DNA of 64,000 bases from Chrysemys picta bellii. Its lineage: Eukaryota; Chordata; Testudines; Emydidae. Position numbers and translations under genes: made by a program. Under the pieces are notes generated by a model. That model had not been told where the DNA came from and made no database searches. It saw only the letters and a list, made by a program, of their open reading frames with translations. Positions 23,156 through 34,284 of this stretch are shown in pieces. Location: the NCBI RefSeq assembly GCF_011386835.1, contig NC_088792.1, positions 217,096,394 through 217,160,393 on the forward strand, given 5' to 3'. Position 1 is the stretch's first letter. Each line of letters opens with the position of its first letter.

Positions 23156-24725
23156 AGTGTAGTGACAGTATCCTAATATGCCAACGTCTTCATGGGTCTC
23201 CATGAGGAAGAATTTCTGGAAAAAGGCACGACAAAACCAACGGTATACCTGAGATATAGTCAATTATATTTTATCCTCTGGACAGAAGACCTAAACTCCC
23301 TCAGAGATTTTTACCACAACTTCAGCAACTATCTCTAGAACACTCCTACACCTACTCCTAGACTTCCTAGAAGCCACAATTAGTTTAAACAATCAAACCC
23401 TACAAACGACTATATACAAGAAACAAACCAATGATCACACTTACCTTCATAGATCTGGCAACCATCCCACACACCCCAAAAAATGTTATCTACAGCCAGG
23501 CACTTAGATACCACAGAATTTGCTCCAAAGAGAAAGTAAAGGGTATACACACAAAACGCACACTTAAAACTGCCTTCACTAAACAAGGATACTCCACCAG
23601 AGAAATAGAAAGGGCCACCCAAATACCCCTGCTACAATGCAGAAAAAAAAAGAAAAAACAGAGTGTACAACCCCTAGTGGTCACCTGCCACCCCACACTA
23701 GAATCTATACAGAGTAACATCAAACAATCACAACCCATATTTGATGGGGACCTGTGATGGGGTGGACTTGGTCCAGAGGCCCCCACTGCAGGCCTCGCAG
23801 CCCAGCCTGACCCTGCCCCTGAAAAGAGCAGAGGAGAAGTCCTCCAGGTGGCCTGCAGGGGAAGCAGCCAAAGGGGGCTGCTGGAGCGGCCAATCAGGGA
23901 CCAAGAGGACCATAGAAAGCAGCAGAGACAGAATTTTCAGTTGCTGCTTGGAGCTGGAAGAGAGAGGACCGGTTTCCTGGCTGGCTGGAAGAGCATCAGG
24001 ACCATCGACATCTCAGTGCTGAGTCCAGGGAGGGTTGCCAAAGCCTGGGAGTGCTAAGGAGGAACACCTGGCTGGCTGCTTGGACCGAACAAGGACTGAG
24101 CCTAGAACCTAGCCAGACCAAGCAAGGGTACCACGATGGGCCCTGTTGGTCTGTTACAGAGAGCAGTGTCTCCAGGGAGGAAGCCTTGGCAGAAAGTAAA
24201 GATTGTATACCCCGGAAAGGGTTTGTGCTGTTTCACCTACAGACAGTGTGCGTGACTCAGCCAAAGGGCTGAGTCACTGAAGACCCACCAAAGAAACCAT
24301 CAACCAAGTAGGGGTGCTCACGAGAGATGGGTGCCACCTCCTTCCAAGAATTAAGAAACAGCAGGATCACACCCGACCAGAATGGGGAGCTCACAAGAAG
24401 TGAGGGCACCTCGTTACAGGACAACATCTTGAAAGAGATCTTTCCTGAATCCCCACTTCTGGCCTTAAAACAACCCCTCAACCTTGCCAAGCTCATCCAG
24501 AGACCAGGCCATACCAACTCAAAGTTGCACCGGACCCTGCCAGAACAACAGATGCAAAACCTGCAAACATATACCCACTGCTATGATGATCAATACCACC
24601 CACAACACACCTTTTAAGCCCCGTCGGTCCTCCACATGCTTATCACAACATGTGGTGTATTTCACCAGTGCATCAAATGCCTCAATAACAAGTGTGTGGG
24701 TGAAACCACACAATCACTATGTTCT
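23156..24725 (+). pseudogene. Penelope-like retroelement: RT and GIY-YIG remnants, split by an LTR
   Basis: Plus-strand translation reads ANVFMGLHEEEFLEKGTTKP (about 23,190), then VYLRYSQLYFILW where the RT active site RYIDD is expected, so both catalytic aspartates are gone. After a TAG and shifts come HTYLHRSGNHPTHPKNVIYS and QALRYHRICS, the PLE-specific 'YSQALRxxRICS' block (23,440-23,530). The frame stops at the LTR inserted at 23753, and the continuation after it reads ILKEIFPESPLLALKQPLNL. A cysteine linker CxxNxCKTCKHI follows (about 24,535-24,575), then HVVYF and QCIKCLNNKCVGETT (24,650-24,710), the start of a GIY-YIG nuclease domain with its second Tyr replaced by Cys. The domain is cut off by the right arm. 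The N-terminal RT is missing. Non-functional. Confidence 0.75.
23753..24418. mobile_element. Solo LTR-like insertion inside the Penelope-like element
   Basis: 666 bp beginning TGTGATGGGGT and ending CGTTACA (TG...CA). The flanks GGACC (23748-23752) and GGACA (24419-24423) form a 5-bp target duplication with one mismatch. Removing it joins the element's 'QPIFDGD' and 'ILKEIFPE' blocks, as expected for an insertion. It matches a GC-rich repeat (TGGTCCAGAGG, GAGAAGTCCTCCAGG, CAAAGGGCTGAGTCAC) that I recall from other turtle and crocodilian sequence. No retroviral gene is present. LTR identity is inferred from the ends and duplication. Confidence 0.65.
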
Positions 24726-25222
24726 TGAGTGAATTCTCACAGTAAAATGATAAGACAAAAACACCATATCACCCATGAGTGAACAGTTTTCTCAGTGATC
24801 ACTCCACAGCTGATCTTTCGATACTTGTCCTCAAAAGAAATCTGCATACAATACCTTCAAAAGGTGAGCCTGGGAACGTAAATTCATAACTCTGCTAGAC
24901 ACCAAAAAGCATGGACTTAAAGGAGACACTGGGTTTATGGCTCATTGCAACAATTTGTAACACATCCTATAACCTGCCACCTTTAATTGTCCCACTTCAG
25001 ACCCTTCATGCATAACAGTCTAACCCCCAATTGCCCACTTCAAGTGACTGCCTCCAACAGGCCTTCTGCTTAACAATCTCTTCCAACTTGTATCTAGTTC
25101 AGAGACTCTGTATCCTTCCCCCAACTGAAGAAGAGCTCTGTGTAGCTCGAAAACTTGTACCTTCCGCCAGCAATAGTTGGTCCAATAGAAATTTTACCTC
25201 ACCTATCTTGTCAATAATAATA
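24726..25222 (+). repeat. Penelope-type element, right arm
   Basis: Inverted counterpart of 22618-23155. It begins next to the GIY-YIG remnant and ends CACCTATCTTGTC. The left arm carries about 25 more terminal bases (ending in GGTTACAACAC on its own strand), so the right arm is 3' truncated. Confidence 0.7.
25125..25152 (+). ncRNA. Hammerhead-ribozyme-like core in the right arm
   Basis: CTGAAGA (25125-25131) fits the CUGANGA core. One extra A follows, then a 5-bp stem GAGCT/AGCTC closed by CTGTGT (25133-25148), then GAAA (25149-25152). Known: Penelope-like elements carry hammerhead motifs in their pLTRs. Against activity: the extra A before helix II, and no clear short helix III followed by UH downstream. 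Best read as a degenerate motif; confidence in catalysis is low. Confidence 0.4.
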
Positions 25223-28200
25223 TCTTACACTTACTGTAGATAGCATGTTTTGTAAATCGTCTCTCTCGCCCTCTTACAGGTGGGGAAACATAGCAAGTGA
25301 GGTGTTGATTTTCTGAAACGCACAGTAAATCAGTAGCAGAACTGGGAATAAGTTCTTGTAATATTTTGACACCATGTAATCCTTTTGATTGTCTGCATGC
25401 TTATAAGATGTACATTTTTAACAGAAAGGGTAATTAACAATTGGAAGTTTGCCAAGGGTCATGGTTGATTCTCCATCACTGCCAATTTTTAAAATCAAGA
25501 TTGATGCTATCTGTAATATTGCCAACTGGTGAATACCAGTAATGCTACAGTTGTTATTCCCACTACTGTGCTCTAACAGCTAGACCATGTTTCCTCCGAC
25601 GAGGAAATGAAAGACTGAGCTTAATGAAAGGATGCCGAAAAATTAACCTAGTGCATGTTCATAGACACACTTCAACTCTGTCTTTCTTGTTTTAAACCTC
25701 CATCACATCTAATCCTGCCTGAAGGATATCTTATGTTCTGATGTTTTCTATTTTGCTTCTCAATAGTGAAGTGGTCCCTTTACTTACTGGAATGGAAGCT
25801 ACAGCCTCCTCCACTTGGAGGAAAAACAAGATACAGAACATTTATTCTCACTCCATCATATGGATCTGAATTAAAATATGTTACTGAGGGGGACCATTAG
25901 AGCATTTGCATAATTGGGGTAAAGGTAATGCTGCCATAGTGAATATTTTTCTGTTTATTTATATGTTTAAGCACTTGAATGAATGATTCTGTAAGGAAGA
26001 TTTGTAATGTATTTCAGTGCAGAGAGACTTACAGTGTAGCCAAGTCGCTTGTACATATGTTGCTGGAAGAGAAACGTATTCTGTTCATTAAGTGGATTCA
26101 TGCCAAGTCTTCTAAGTGGGTGATTTTTTAGTTTACTATTTTTCCAGCTCTCTCTTTGTCTCTTTCTCTGTTTCATTTTAAAGATGCATCCTGTTGGCAA
26201 GGACTATGTAGTAGATTGAGGTCTTTTACTAGAACTGGGACCATATTTGCTCAATCAGAGCACCATTAGCAAAAGAAACATAACAGTACACTGCTGTACA
26301 TAAATGGTTGTACATGTCTTTAGTTCTAATAACAGCACTTGCAGGGCACCAGATTATTATTATTATTTATTTAGTGAAAATAGTGTTAGAGTAATGGTGG
26401 TAACGGAATACAGGATACTAAAGTATTGGGGGGTGTATACATGTTTTCACATTCCCCAAAAAAGAATCAAATTTATGAGGGCCTGGCCAAAACTACTTCA
26501 GAGGGTCTGACATATGCACAATATTAAGGGTGGTACATGAGTAGGTCAGAATACTCTTTTGTCTGGAGAGAGAAAGCACTTCTCAGGTCAGGCCAGGTCC
26601 TGGCTGAAGTGTTTCTTTGTGTTGCAGAGCAGCTATCCAACTCTACCATGATGTTTGTTATTAAGAACAAGAGAGGCTGTGCAGTAGGAGAAGATGGAGT
26701 TTTGGACAAGGAAGGTGGAGGAAGCTTATGTCAGAGTTTAAGGGCTAGAATGCTGGAATCAGGCAGAATTGGAATAAAGCGCTGGAATATAGGTGTTCCA
26801 GCTCTGTGAAGCCTTGGTGAAACGTGTGTGCCATTTTTTGTGCCTGGTCCAAAGGGCCTGTGTATATATTAAGAAAAGAATGGTCCACTCGGTAATATTC
26901 ACACTCTTGTTGGCCAGATCCAGAGCCCATTGATGTCAATAGCAAGACTTCAGTGGGCTTGGACTCAGGCCCTAAGTCACTAATTTGTCTCCAATGAGGA
27001 GCCTGCCATACTACCTAACTGAGCAGATGGGATGGCAGGACCAATATGAATTTAGTCAATATGAGGCAGCATTCCCAGTGGTTTGGGAATCTCAAATATA
27101 CAATCAATTTGTCAAATAAGTTTTATATTATTTCTTGTTTTGGGGACCAAAATCCTGTTGACCAAGATCTAACAGCTTAATCTGTCTTGGCATACCTAGA
27201 AATTACCAGATTGAAACAACTGAGTTGTGTGTCCTAAGAAGCTCTCCTGATCACCAAGTGCTAAATAGAATGGTGGTATCTTTCTTATTTAAGTAGCCAA
27301 ATACTGAATAAAAATAGAATTGTATAGCTAGTATAAAATATAGTCACAGACAGAAAAGTCTGGGAGTTTCAAATAATGGTTTAATTTCCAACTTTAAATA
27401 AAGATCAGACAATCTTTCAAGGGAGCAGTTTTATGAGTCAACTTACCAAATCATTAATGAATAATTTAAAATTCATATTAGATTTAGAGGAGTGGAACTA
27501 TATTAGCTAAGAAGAAAATTAAGAAAAAATAGTAACCAGTAAATCATGAGATAGAGCTAGATTTTATTTCTGCACTCTTAGTGCAGCAATTCTTGAGTGA
27601 TGGGTTGGTTTCCTTTCATCAGAACAGAGAAACAGATGGATCAGTCATGGCTAGAGAAATATTGGGTCATTTTTTAGCCCTCTGGTGACAGCTTCCTTGT
27701 TGGTTTTCTCTATCACTTAAGTCGTCAATTGCAATTGCAGTTACTCTGTGGTTTTTATTTTTATTTTTTTTTTGTTTCTAATCATTGGGATTCTTTGTTG
27801 TTATTGTTTGGGTTTTTTCTTTAAAAACACTGGCTGTTATGATCTAAACGAGAAAGAAGTGTGGGGTACACTTGTCCCACTGCAGCTGCCTAGCTGTGGA
27901 CCAGTCTGCAGCTTTGGTACATTATGGCTTTTCCGGTCACCAATAAGAGAGCAAAAGAGGAAAGCAAAGGGGAAGCAAGTAGACAGTAGGGTGCCTTTTT
28001 CTCAATTCCAAACGCTATTTAAGACTCTTCAGTGAGGGTTCAGCACCAAAGCTTCGGTTCTTAGGCATTTTGAAAGCTGCCATTACCATAGTGTGAGTAT
28101 GCAAGTACTGTTTCTTGAAAACTGCAGCAGGAAACTAGACAGGTGAGCAGCTGGGGACGATTCTTGTCAGAAGCTCTGCAGTGAAGCACAGAGAGAGGCA

Positions 28201-29281
28201 AAGTAGCTTTAGGGATAATACTATTTTCCTTATTCTGATTAAGTTCTTTGTTCAGTGTTAAAAAAACATGATTTTTTTCTGTGATTCTTTGTCACCTGGC
28301 CCATGATATCTTGGTGTCGAATCAATCTTGGTGACCCCTGGTAGAAAGCATTTGATTTTTATCCTTTTTTTTCTTTGCAGAAACAAAAGCTTTTGGTGAT
28401 TTTTGTCTCTCTCTTGATCCATAATAGAATTCTGAGGAAAAAAAGGGAAAGGGTCCAAAATCTTCTATGTACAGAGAGGCAATGAAACTAACCAGGTTAC
28501 TATGGCACAAAATCCTTCAAGTTTTCTGAGCCATCCTCTAAATCTAGTAAGTGAGGAAATCCCATCACCAGAACCCAGGTTGTTGTTAGGTGGAGTCCAG
28601 GAAGGCTAGCTCTAAACTGCTTACTGTTAGCCAAGAGGATAGACTAACCAAAGAGTCAGACTTCAGGGTGAACAAAGCATCCAGTTACTGAATGTTGAAC
28701 TGGAGGCATCAGAATCTCATACGGAGGGTAGTTCCCTGCTTCTGCAGTAGAGTAGCTCAGCAGAGCTCAGAATGAGTGGTGGAATGGCATTCTACATTTT
28801 GGAAATGGTTCAAGTGGACCAGTCTGAGATGCAAGAGATTTCTGCCAGAACTTTCTACTGTGCTGAAGAATAATTTTGCTATGGCCTGTACTATCTCAAC
28901 CAGTTTTATTCAAGAAAATATTCCCAGGGCTTCATCCACAGCACTGGCAGAGGCCTTCCCTTAATGGGCCAGTTTCCCAGAAGACAGATGCCTCCATCTG
29001 TGAAGGCGGTCTGAGAAAGCTGTTCATCCCGGTAAAGAGGAAGCTAAAATTGTTGGACCAAAAGAACATTTCTGCAACCATGTTTAGTACTCAAATAGAA
29101 TCTACTCATGTGTCAAATCTATTGTCAGTAGGTAAAGGCATAGACTCTATTTTTAACGCTCCCTGGAAGCTTTTCTGTTCTGTATTTGATTTCTTCAGTC
29201 TTATATCCTCTGCCTTGGCCACTCAGTATGCCTGGTTTGTATGTAGTAGCGGGTGGGTGGGTTGCTTGGTTAGTTAGTTGG
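25223..29281. other. Intergenic sequence with only minor repeat scraps
   Basis: A MIR-like scrap (TTACAGGTGGGGAAACATAG) lies at about 25,275-25,340, and a GGCCAGATCC...TCAGGCC palindromic repeat scrap at about 26,915-26,975. Reading frames of 60-133 codons (for example 28,876-29,277) match no family I know and lack supporting context. Confidence 0.45.
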
Positions 29282-29475
29282 ATGGGGGAGGGATAGCTTA
29301 GTGTTTTGAGCATTGGCCTGCTAAACCCAGGGTTGTGAGTTCAATCCTTGAGGGGGCCACCTAGGGATCTGGGGCAAAATCACTACTTGGTCCCGCTAGT
29401 GAAAGCAGGGGGCTGGACTCAATGACCTTTCAAGGTCCCTTCCAGTTCTAGGAGATAGGATATCTCCATTAATTC
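29282..29475 (+). mobile_element. Cry-type tRNA-derived SINE (cryptodiran turtle)
   Basis: The head has polymerase III promoter boxes: A box TAGCTTAGTG (29294-29303) and B box GAGTTCAATCC (29337-29347). The body (GGGGGCCACCTAGGGATCTG, GGGCTGGACTCAATGACCTT, GGTCCCTTCCAGTTCTAGGA) and the tail GATATCTCCATTAATT match the tortoise/Cry SINE consensus as I remember it. The copy is nearly full length and little diverged. It is the strongest taxonomic marker in the window. Confidence 0.9.
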
Positions 29476-29565
29476 GTGTTCAGAAGACGCCTGTTTTGCA
29501 AGGACAGGATCAGTTAGGGATTCCTTTTCCAATTAAGTTTTGATATCATAATTAATTAGTATCAT

Positions 29566-30323
29566 CAGGGCCGGAGCAACCTATTAGGTGACCTAGATGG
29601 TCACCTAGGGCGCTAGCATTTGGGGGGCGGCATTTTCTTTGGTGGCGACCGTAGCGGCCAGATCTTCAGCCGCCCCAGTCGTCGTCAGCATTTAGGCGGA
29701 GGGAGCTGGGGGGAGCGGGGGGGCGGCACGCCGGGGAACTCACCTCTGCTCCGCCTCCTCCCTGCTCTGCTTCTCTCCCTCCCAGGCTTGCGGCACCAAA
29801 CAGCTGATTGGCGCCACAAGCCTGGGAGGCAGGAGAAGTGGAGCAGCGACGGCATGCTCGGGGAGGAGGTAGAGCAGATGTGAGCTGGGGTGGGGAGCTG
29901 CTGCACGGCTCCCCGGGCGGGGCGGGAGCTGCTACGGGGGGGTGTGCCTCAGGGCGGAGGGAGGGGTGGGGAGCTGCCGCGGGGAGGGGTGGGGAGCTGC
30001 CGCAGGGCTCGGGGAGGGGGCGGAACAGAAGTGAGCTGGGGTGGGGAGCTGCCACGGGGGAGGCACCTCAGGGCCGGGGGGGTGTGGGGAGGTGCCTCAG
30101 GGCGGAGGGGGGGTGTGGAGCTGCTGCAGGGCTCGGGGAGGGGACGGAGCAGAGGTGAGCTGGGGTGGGGAGCTGCCACATGGCTCCCCGGGCCAGGGAG
30201 TTGCTGCAGGGGGGGTGCTTCAGGGTGGAGAGGGGGCAGGGAGCTGTCGCAGGACTCAGGGAGGGGGGAGGGCGCAAGGTGGAAGTTTCGCCTAGGACGC
30301 GAAACATCCTGGCACCGGCCCTG
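29566..30323. mobile_element. Non-autonomous hAT element with perfect 8-bp target duplication
   Basis: Ends CAGGGCCGG and CCGGCCCTG, flanked by AGTATCAT on both sides (29558-29565 and 30324-30331), the 8-bp duplication expected of hAT transposons. The interior is very GC-rich, with at least six copies of a unit built on GGGGAGCTGC or TGGAGCTGC between 29,890 and 30,180. Frames over 100 codons on both strands are products of this repeat, not genes. Confidence 0.9.
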
Positions 30324-30609
30324 AGTATCATACTATATATCATGCTGCAGGTTCCCCTATTCACCCCACAATCCTTTGCCCTTCTATGTAGCCACTCCCC
30401 ACCCCTCTGGGCTTGCTGAAGCACTGTTGTTTGGTGTCTTATTGGAGCTAAGGCACTGTGGGAAGCCCTGGATGCACCAGTTCCTTAGTATTGCTATCCC
30501 AGCTATCCTACGTTTGAGTGTGATTGGGAAAAACTGAATTGTGGTTAGAATTGAAAGGGAGCATGTTGTGGAGCCAAGGAATCTGAATGTATATTTGGGT
30601 ACTATGTTG

Positions 30610-31110
30610 GTCCAATGACGAGGGCACTAGCCTAGGATTTGGGAGACATTGGTTCATGTTCCTGCTCCACCACAGACTTCCTGTATAACCTTGGGCAAAT
30701 CACTTAGGTTATGTCTACACTACCCACATTACAGCGCAGCCATGCTGCCACGGCAGCGCTGTGGCGTGGGCAGTGTAGCCACGCTTTATCACTGGGGGAG
30801 AGCTCTCCTGGCGACTAAAAAAAACCCAACCCCGAATGAGCAGTGGTAGCTCCCGGTGATAAATCACTGTCTATACTGGCACTTTACAGTGCTAAAACTT
30901 TTGTCGCTCGGGGCGTGTTTTTTCACACCCCTGAATGACAAAAGTTTTAGCGCTGAAAGTGGCAGTGTAGACATATCCTAGGTCTCTCCCTGCCTCAGGT
31001 CCTCATGAGGATAGTAGCACTTTGCTTTTCACAAGGATACTGTTTAGATAAATACTTTAAAGATTATTAGATACACAAATACTGTGGAAGAGGGCCCTAA
31101 ACAAATACCT
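30610..31110 (+). mobile_element. MIR/CORE-type SINE split by a MITE
   Basis: The first half reads GGGCACTAGCCTAGGATTTG, TCCTGCTCCACCACAGACTT and ACCTTGGGCAAATCACTTA (tRNA-like part and core). After the MITE at 30707-30978 it continues GGTCTCTCCCTGCCTCAGGT and GATAAATACTTTAAAGATTA. The two halves join at the TTA of the core, the MITE's target. Confidence 0.7.
30707..30978. mobile_element. Harbinger-like MITE inserted into a SINE
   Basis: Ends GGTTATGTCTACACTACC and GGCAGTGTAGACATATCC; TTA on the left (30704-30706), CTA on the right. Inner arms GCTAAAACTTTTGTCGCT and GACAAAAGTTTTAGCGCT form a strong hairpin (about 30,890-30,955). Non-coding. Confidence 0.8.
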
Positions 31111-33400
31111 AAAACAGATTATGTTTAAGTGGTAAGGTATATTAACTGAGGTTGCGGTGGGTGTGAATGTTGGCTTAATTTGAGATTTCCTGGGTTTTTA
31201 ATGACTGTTGCTAGGGAATATAGTTGAGCAACCATAACCGTAAGTTTAATGTGTTTTGTAGGGGATATACACAAAGAACGGCAGGCAATCCTATCTATAA
31301 CTTGGGAAAAGAAATAAATATTACACCACTGCAAGCAGCACTAAAATCCAGTTTTAAAATGCAGTCATGTAAACATTTATAAAACATAATGCATGTGAAT
31401 CTTTGTATTTTAATCAGTTTCCAAGTCAGTGAAGATGTCAGGATATATGTGAGTGTTCATTTCTCCAGAGCAATGAGGAGCAATATTTGCTACTACAGGA
31501 AAGGAGATCACTATTGTTTTGTAGCAGTCAATGGCATTTGTAGCCTGTAGTAAATTTAGACAGTAAATTACACCTACTATTCTATTGACTAAATCTGTCC
31601 AATATACCAGCTTTGTGCTACAGTATGTCCTCTGGGTTATTCTACATGGTAATACTAGCATGTGCTCTATCTTGTACATGTTAATTTTAAATTATGTTTA
31701 CATAATGTGTGAATGTAAATCAATTGAAGCTTGACATCCCATTTCAGAGTAGGAATAGCTAGTCAATATACGCTCATATTATTGATTGGGCTATTTGTGT
31801 GTCTGATATGCAAACTGTACAGGTAATGAATATCAATATGTAAAAGGCTGCACAAATATCTTACCGTCAAAAGTATGAAGAGTTCATTGAATGTGAAAGC
31901 CAGTCTTCCATGTTGAAAGTCAGCTGCCAATATTTTGGTGTAATACATTCCTCTGTCAGGTAAAGTAGATAAAAAAAATGCAAAATACTCAGTGTTCAAG
32001 GGAAGACAGGATGATTTACAATACGCTTCCGAACTGCAGTGTCTCTCAGCCCAGCATTCCTTTGTTTTGATCAGATGCATGCTATGTGGAAGGAATTTGT
32101 GTTAGAACTTCACTGGAGTTGGAACCCAGCATATCGCTTAATTTACTAGGAAAAACCTACCCAAGAATTGGATGGTATGTCATCATTCTAAGCCATGCTT
32201 AGAGTTCACTTCTCCTTAATTACAATGTGCACAAAAGAACAGGCCAAATCTGTTACTGATAGATAAATATTAAGACTCTTACTATGGGCTCAATTGTTGA
32301 CTTTGCCACAAACCCTGAGTAAGATACAGCACGTAGCTGCACTGCCCCAGGAGCAGACCAGAACCCAGTGTGAGACTTTGAGAATCAGACTGGTTCCTTG
32401 TTCCCCCTTGATTTCTAGAGAAATCAATTTGTTCCAGTCCTACACCTAGTGCTGATGTCTTCCCCTGGTGTTGCCAGCTAGACTGCACTTCCTGGCATGT
32501 GTGGTGGTGGTCGTACCCCTGGCTCTACCTACCTCAGCCTAACAGAATAGTTATCTGGAAGCTGCAAGTTAAAAATTGGAATATGTTTCTGAGTTTTTCC
32601 CTATTAACAGCAAATTGATCTGAGGTACAGGTACTATGACAGCATGCCACCAGGGACAAACACAACTTTGAAGAAACTGTGTGGATCTGACTTAGCTCAA
32701 CCTGTCCTCAAGCTCTGCATGATTATAAAAGTGCAAAGCAGTGGAATAGCAGGCCTTGTATTTTTATGTGCTCTACCACAAAATAGACTGTAAGCTTAAT
32801 TTAAAAATAGACCCCAGAGCTGCAGATAAATGCCTTACATCATCAGCAATATTGCTAATATGGTTCCATGTTACCTGGTGTGGCCATTTATCTTTCTGAA
32901 GTACTAGAAGATTAAGGGACAAGCAGTTTTATTTTTAATTAGTGTGGTATGGCCAGCATAAATACTGAAGCACTTTGGATCCTCATGTGCCTACCGAGTT
33001 TAACTGGCATGCAGAATTACAGCCTTTTTATATTCTTGCAGACAGAAATCTGGAACACAGATGAAAATATTGATTTCCTGGAATATCTGCACTGTTTCTA
33101 AAGGAGAGAATAACATGATAAATAAATACATCACCCAGCGTCCTAATTTTTTATAGTTCAAAATATAATTAAAATTTAAACTGTTCTTTTGTGTTCGTCC
33201 ATTTTGTCACATTATTTTGCCTGGCTCTGTGTGTGTGTCACTAGGCCCAGCGCTGTAAAATTCTGGAGGAAACATACTACATAGATAAGTAGATTAAAAA
33301 CTATACTTGGCAGGAATTTAGTACCTTATTATCCAGGCTAGCAAAATATTGGAGGAAAAGTTTATTCTGTGTTTTTTTCCAAAGGGAAAAAAGAGGATTG
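31111..33400. other. Intergenic sequence, nothing recognised
   Basis: AT-rich, with short spurious frames only; no repeat family I can name. Confidence 0.5.
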
Positions 33401-33441
33401 GGTGTGTGCGTGTGTCTCTGTGTGTGTGTGTGTGTGTGTGT
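33401..33441. repeat. (TG)n microsatellite
   Basis: GTGTGTGC/GTGTGTCTC lead-in followed by an uninterrupted run of about 11 TG units; a G-run occurs nearby at 33,472. Confidence 0.95.
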
Positions 33442-33536
33442 AGTTAGCAGTTGCTGGTGTTTCCAAAGTTCGGGGGGGGGGGCGTTATGTACAATGGTAT
33501 TCCAATTGGGAGAGAGTCTGTTATAGTGATTACTAA

Positions 33537-33791
33537 AGCCTGGTCTACTTAAAATTTAGGTTGACATAGCTATGTCAGCCCGGGATGTGAAAAATGCCAA
33601 CTTAACCCCCAGTGCGCTCACACAGTTAGGTCAATGGAAGAATGCTTCCATCAACCTAACTATCATCGCTTGAGGAGGTGGCGTTCCTACACCAATAGAA
33701 AGCCCCCTTCCTTCTCGGCAGGTCATGTCTACACTATGAGGTTATGCTGGCATAGCTACAGTGCTATAGTCCCCATAGTGTAGACATGGCC
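33537..33791. mobile_element. Harbinger-like MITE with inner palindrome
   Basis: Left end AGCCTGGTCTACTT, right end GTGTAGACATGGCC, TAA at 33534-33536 and 33792-33794. A second inverted pair, CATGTCTACACTATG and CATAGTGTAGACATG, lies inside (33,725-33,788), so a smaller related MITE may sit in its right part. Confidence 0.75.
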
Positions 33792-34284
33792 TAAGCCTAT
33801 CCCAAGTGCATTCCCCATATTTATCACAGCCTGGTTCAATTTAGTCTGAGTGAAAAATGGGTTTTCTCTTATAGGGGCCAATCCTACCAGGTGCTAGAAA
33901 CTCCTGCAAAAGGCTTAGTAACATCTCCTGTCATTAGTGTCAATGGAAGTTGATGGTACTCAGTACCCTTCAGGAGGTTCTCGTTAACAGATCCATAGGA
34001 TCATATTAGTCTGGAAAGTTTTCTCTTTGTTAGCTATTTCCCTTCTCCTGCACACATTCAGGAGGCATTTGATTAAAATAGAGTATTCGCTTTTCAGCTT
34101 CATCTATTTCAAGGAACAGAAGCAGGATGGAAGTTGCCAGTAAAATTTTGTAGCACCTGTGTTGCCTTTCAGTGACCTCCATTTCCAATTAACAGTTTTT
34201 TAGAATTTAAATCATATCAGTTGTTTAAAAGAATCCATCCATTCACCAATCTTTACACTGCATATGCAGTCTGGGCAGCACGTG

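Noticed and set aside
29294..29347. A true tRNA gene
   Set aside because: The pol III boxes belong to the head of a SINE with its characteristic body and tail.
29666..30424. Overlapping long frames on both strands (up to about 144 codons)
   Set aside because: They come from the G-rich minisatellite inside the hAT element; glycine/arginine/proline-rich low-complexity translations in several frames at once.
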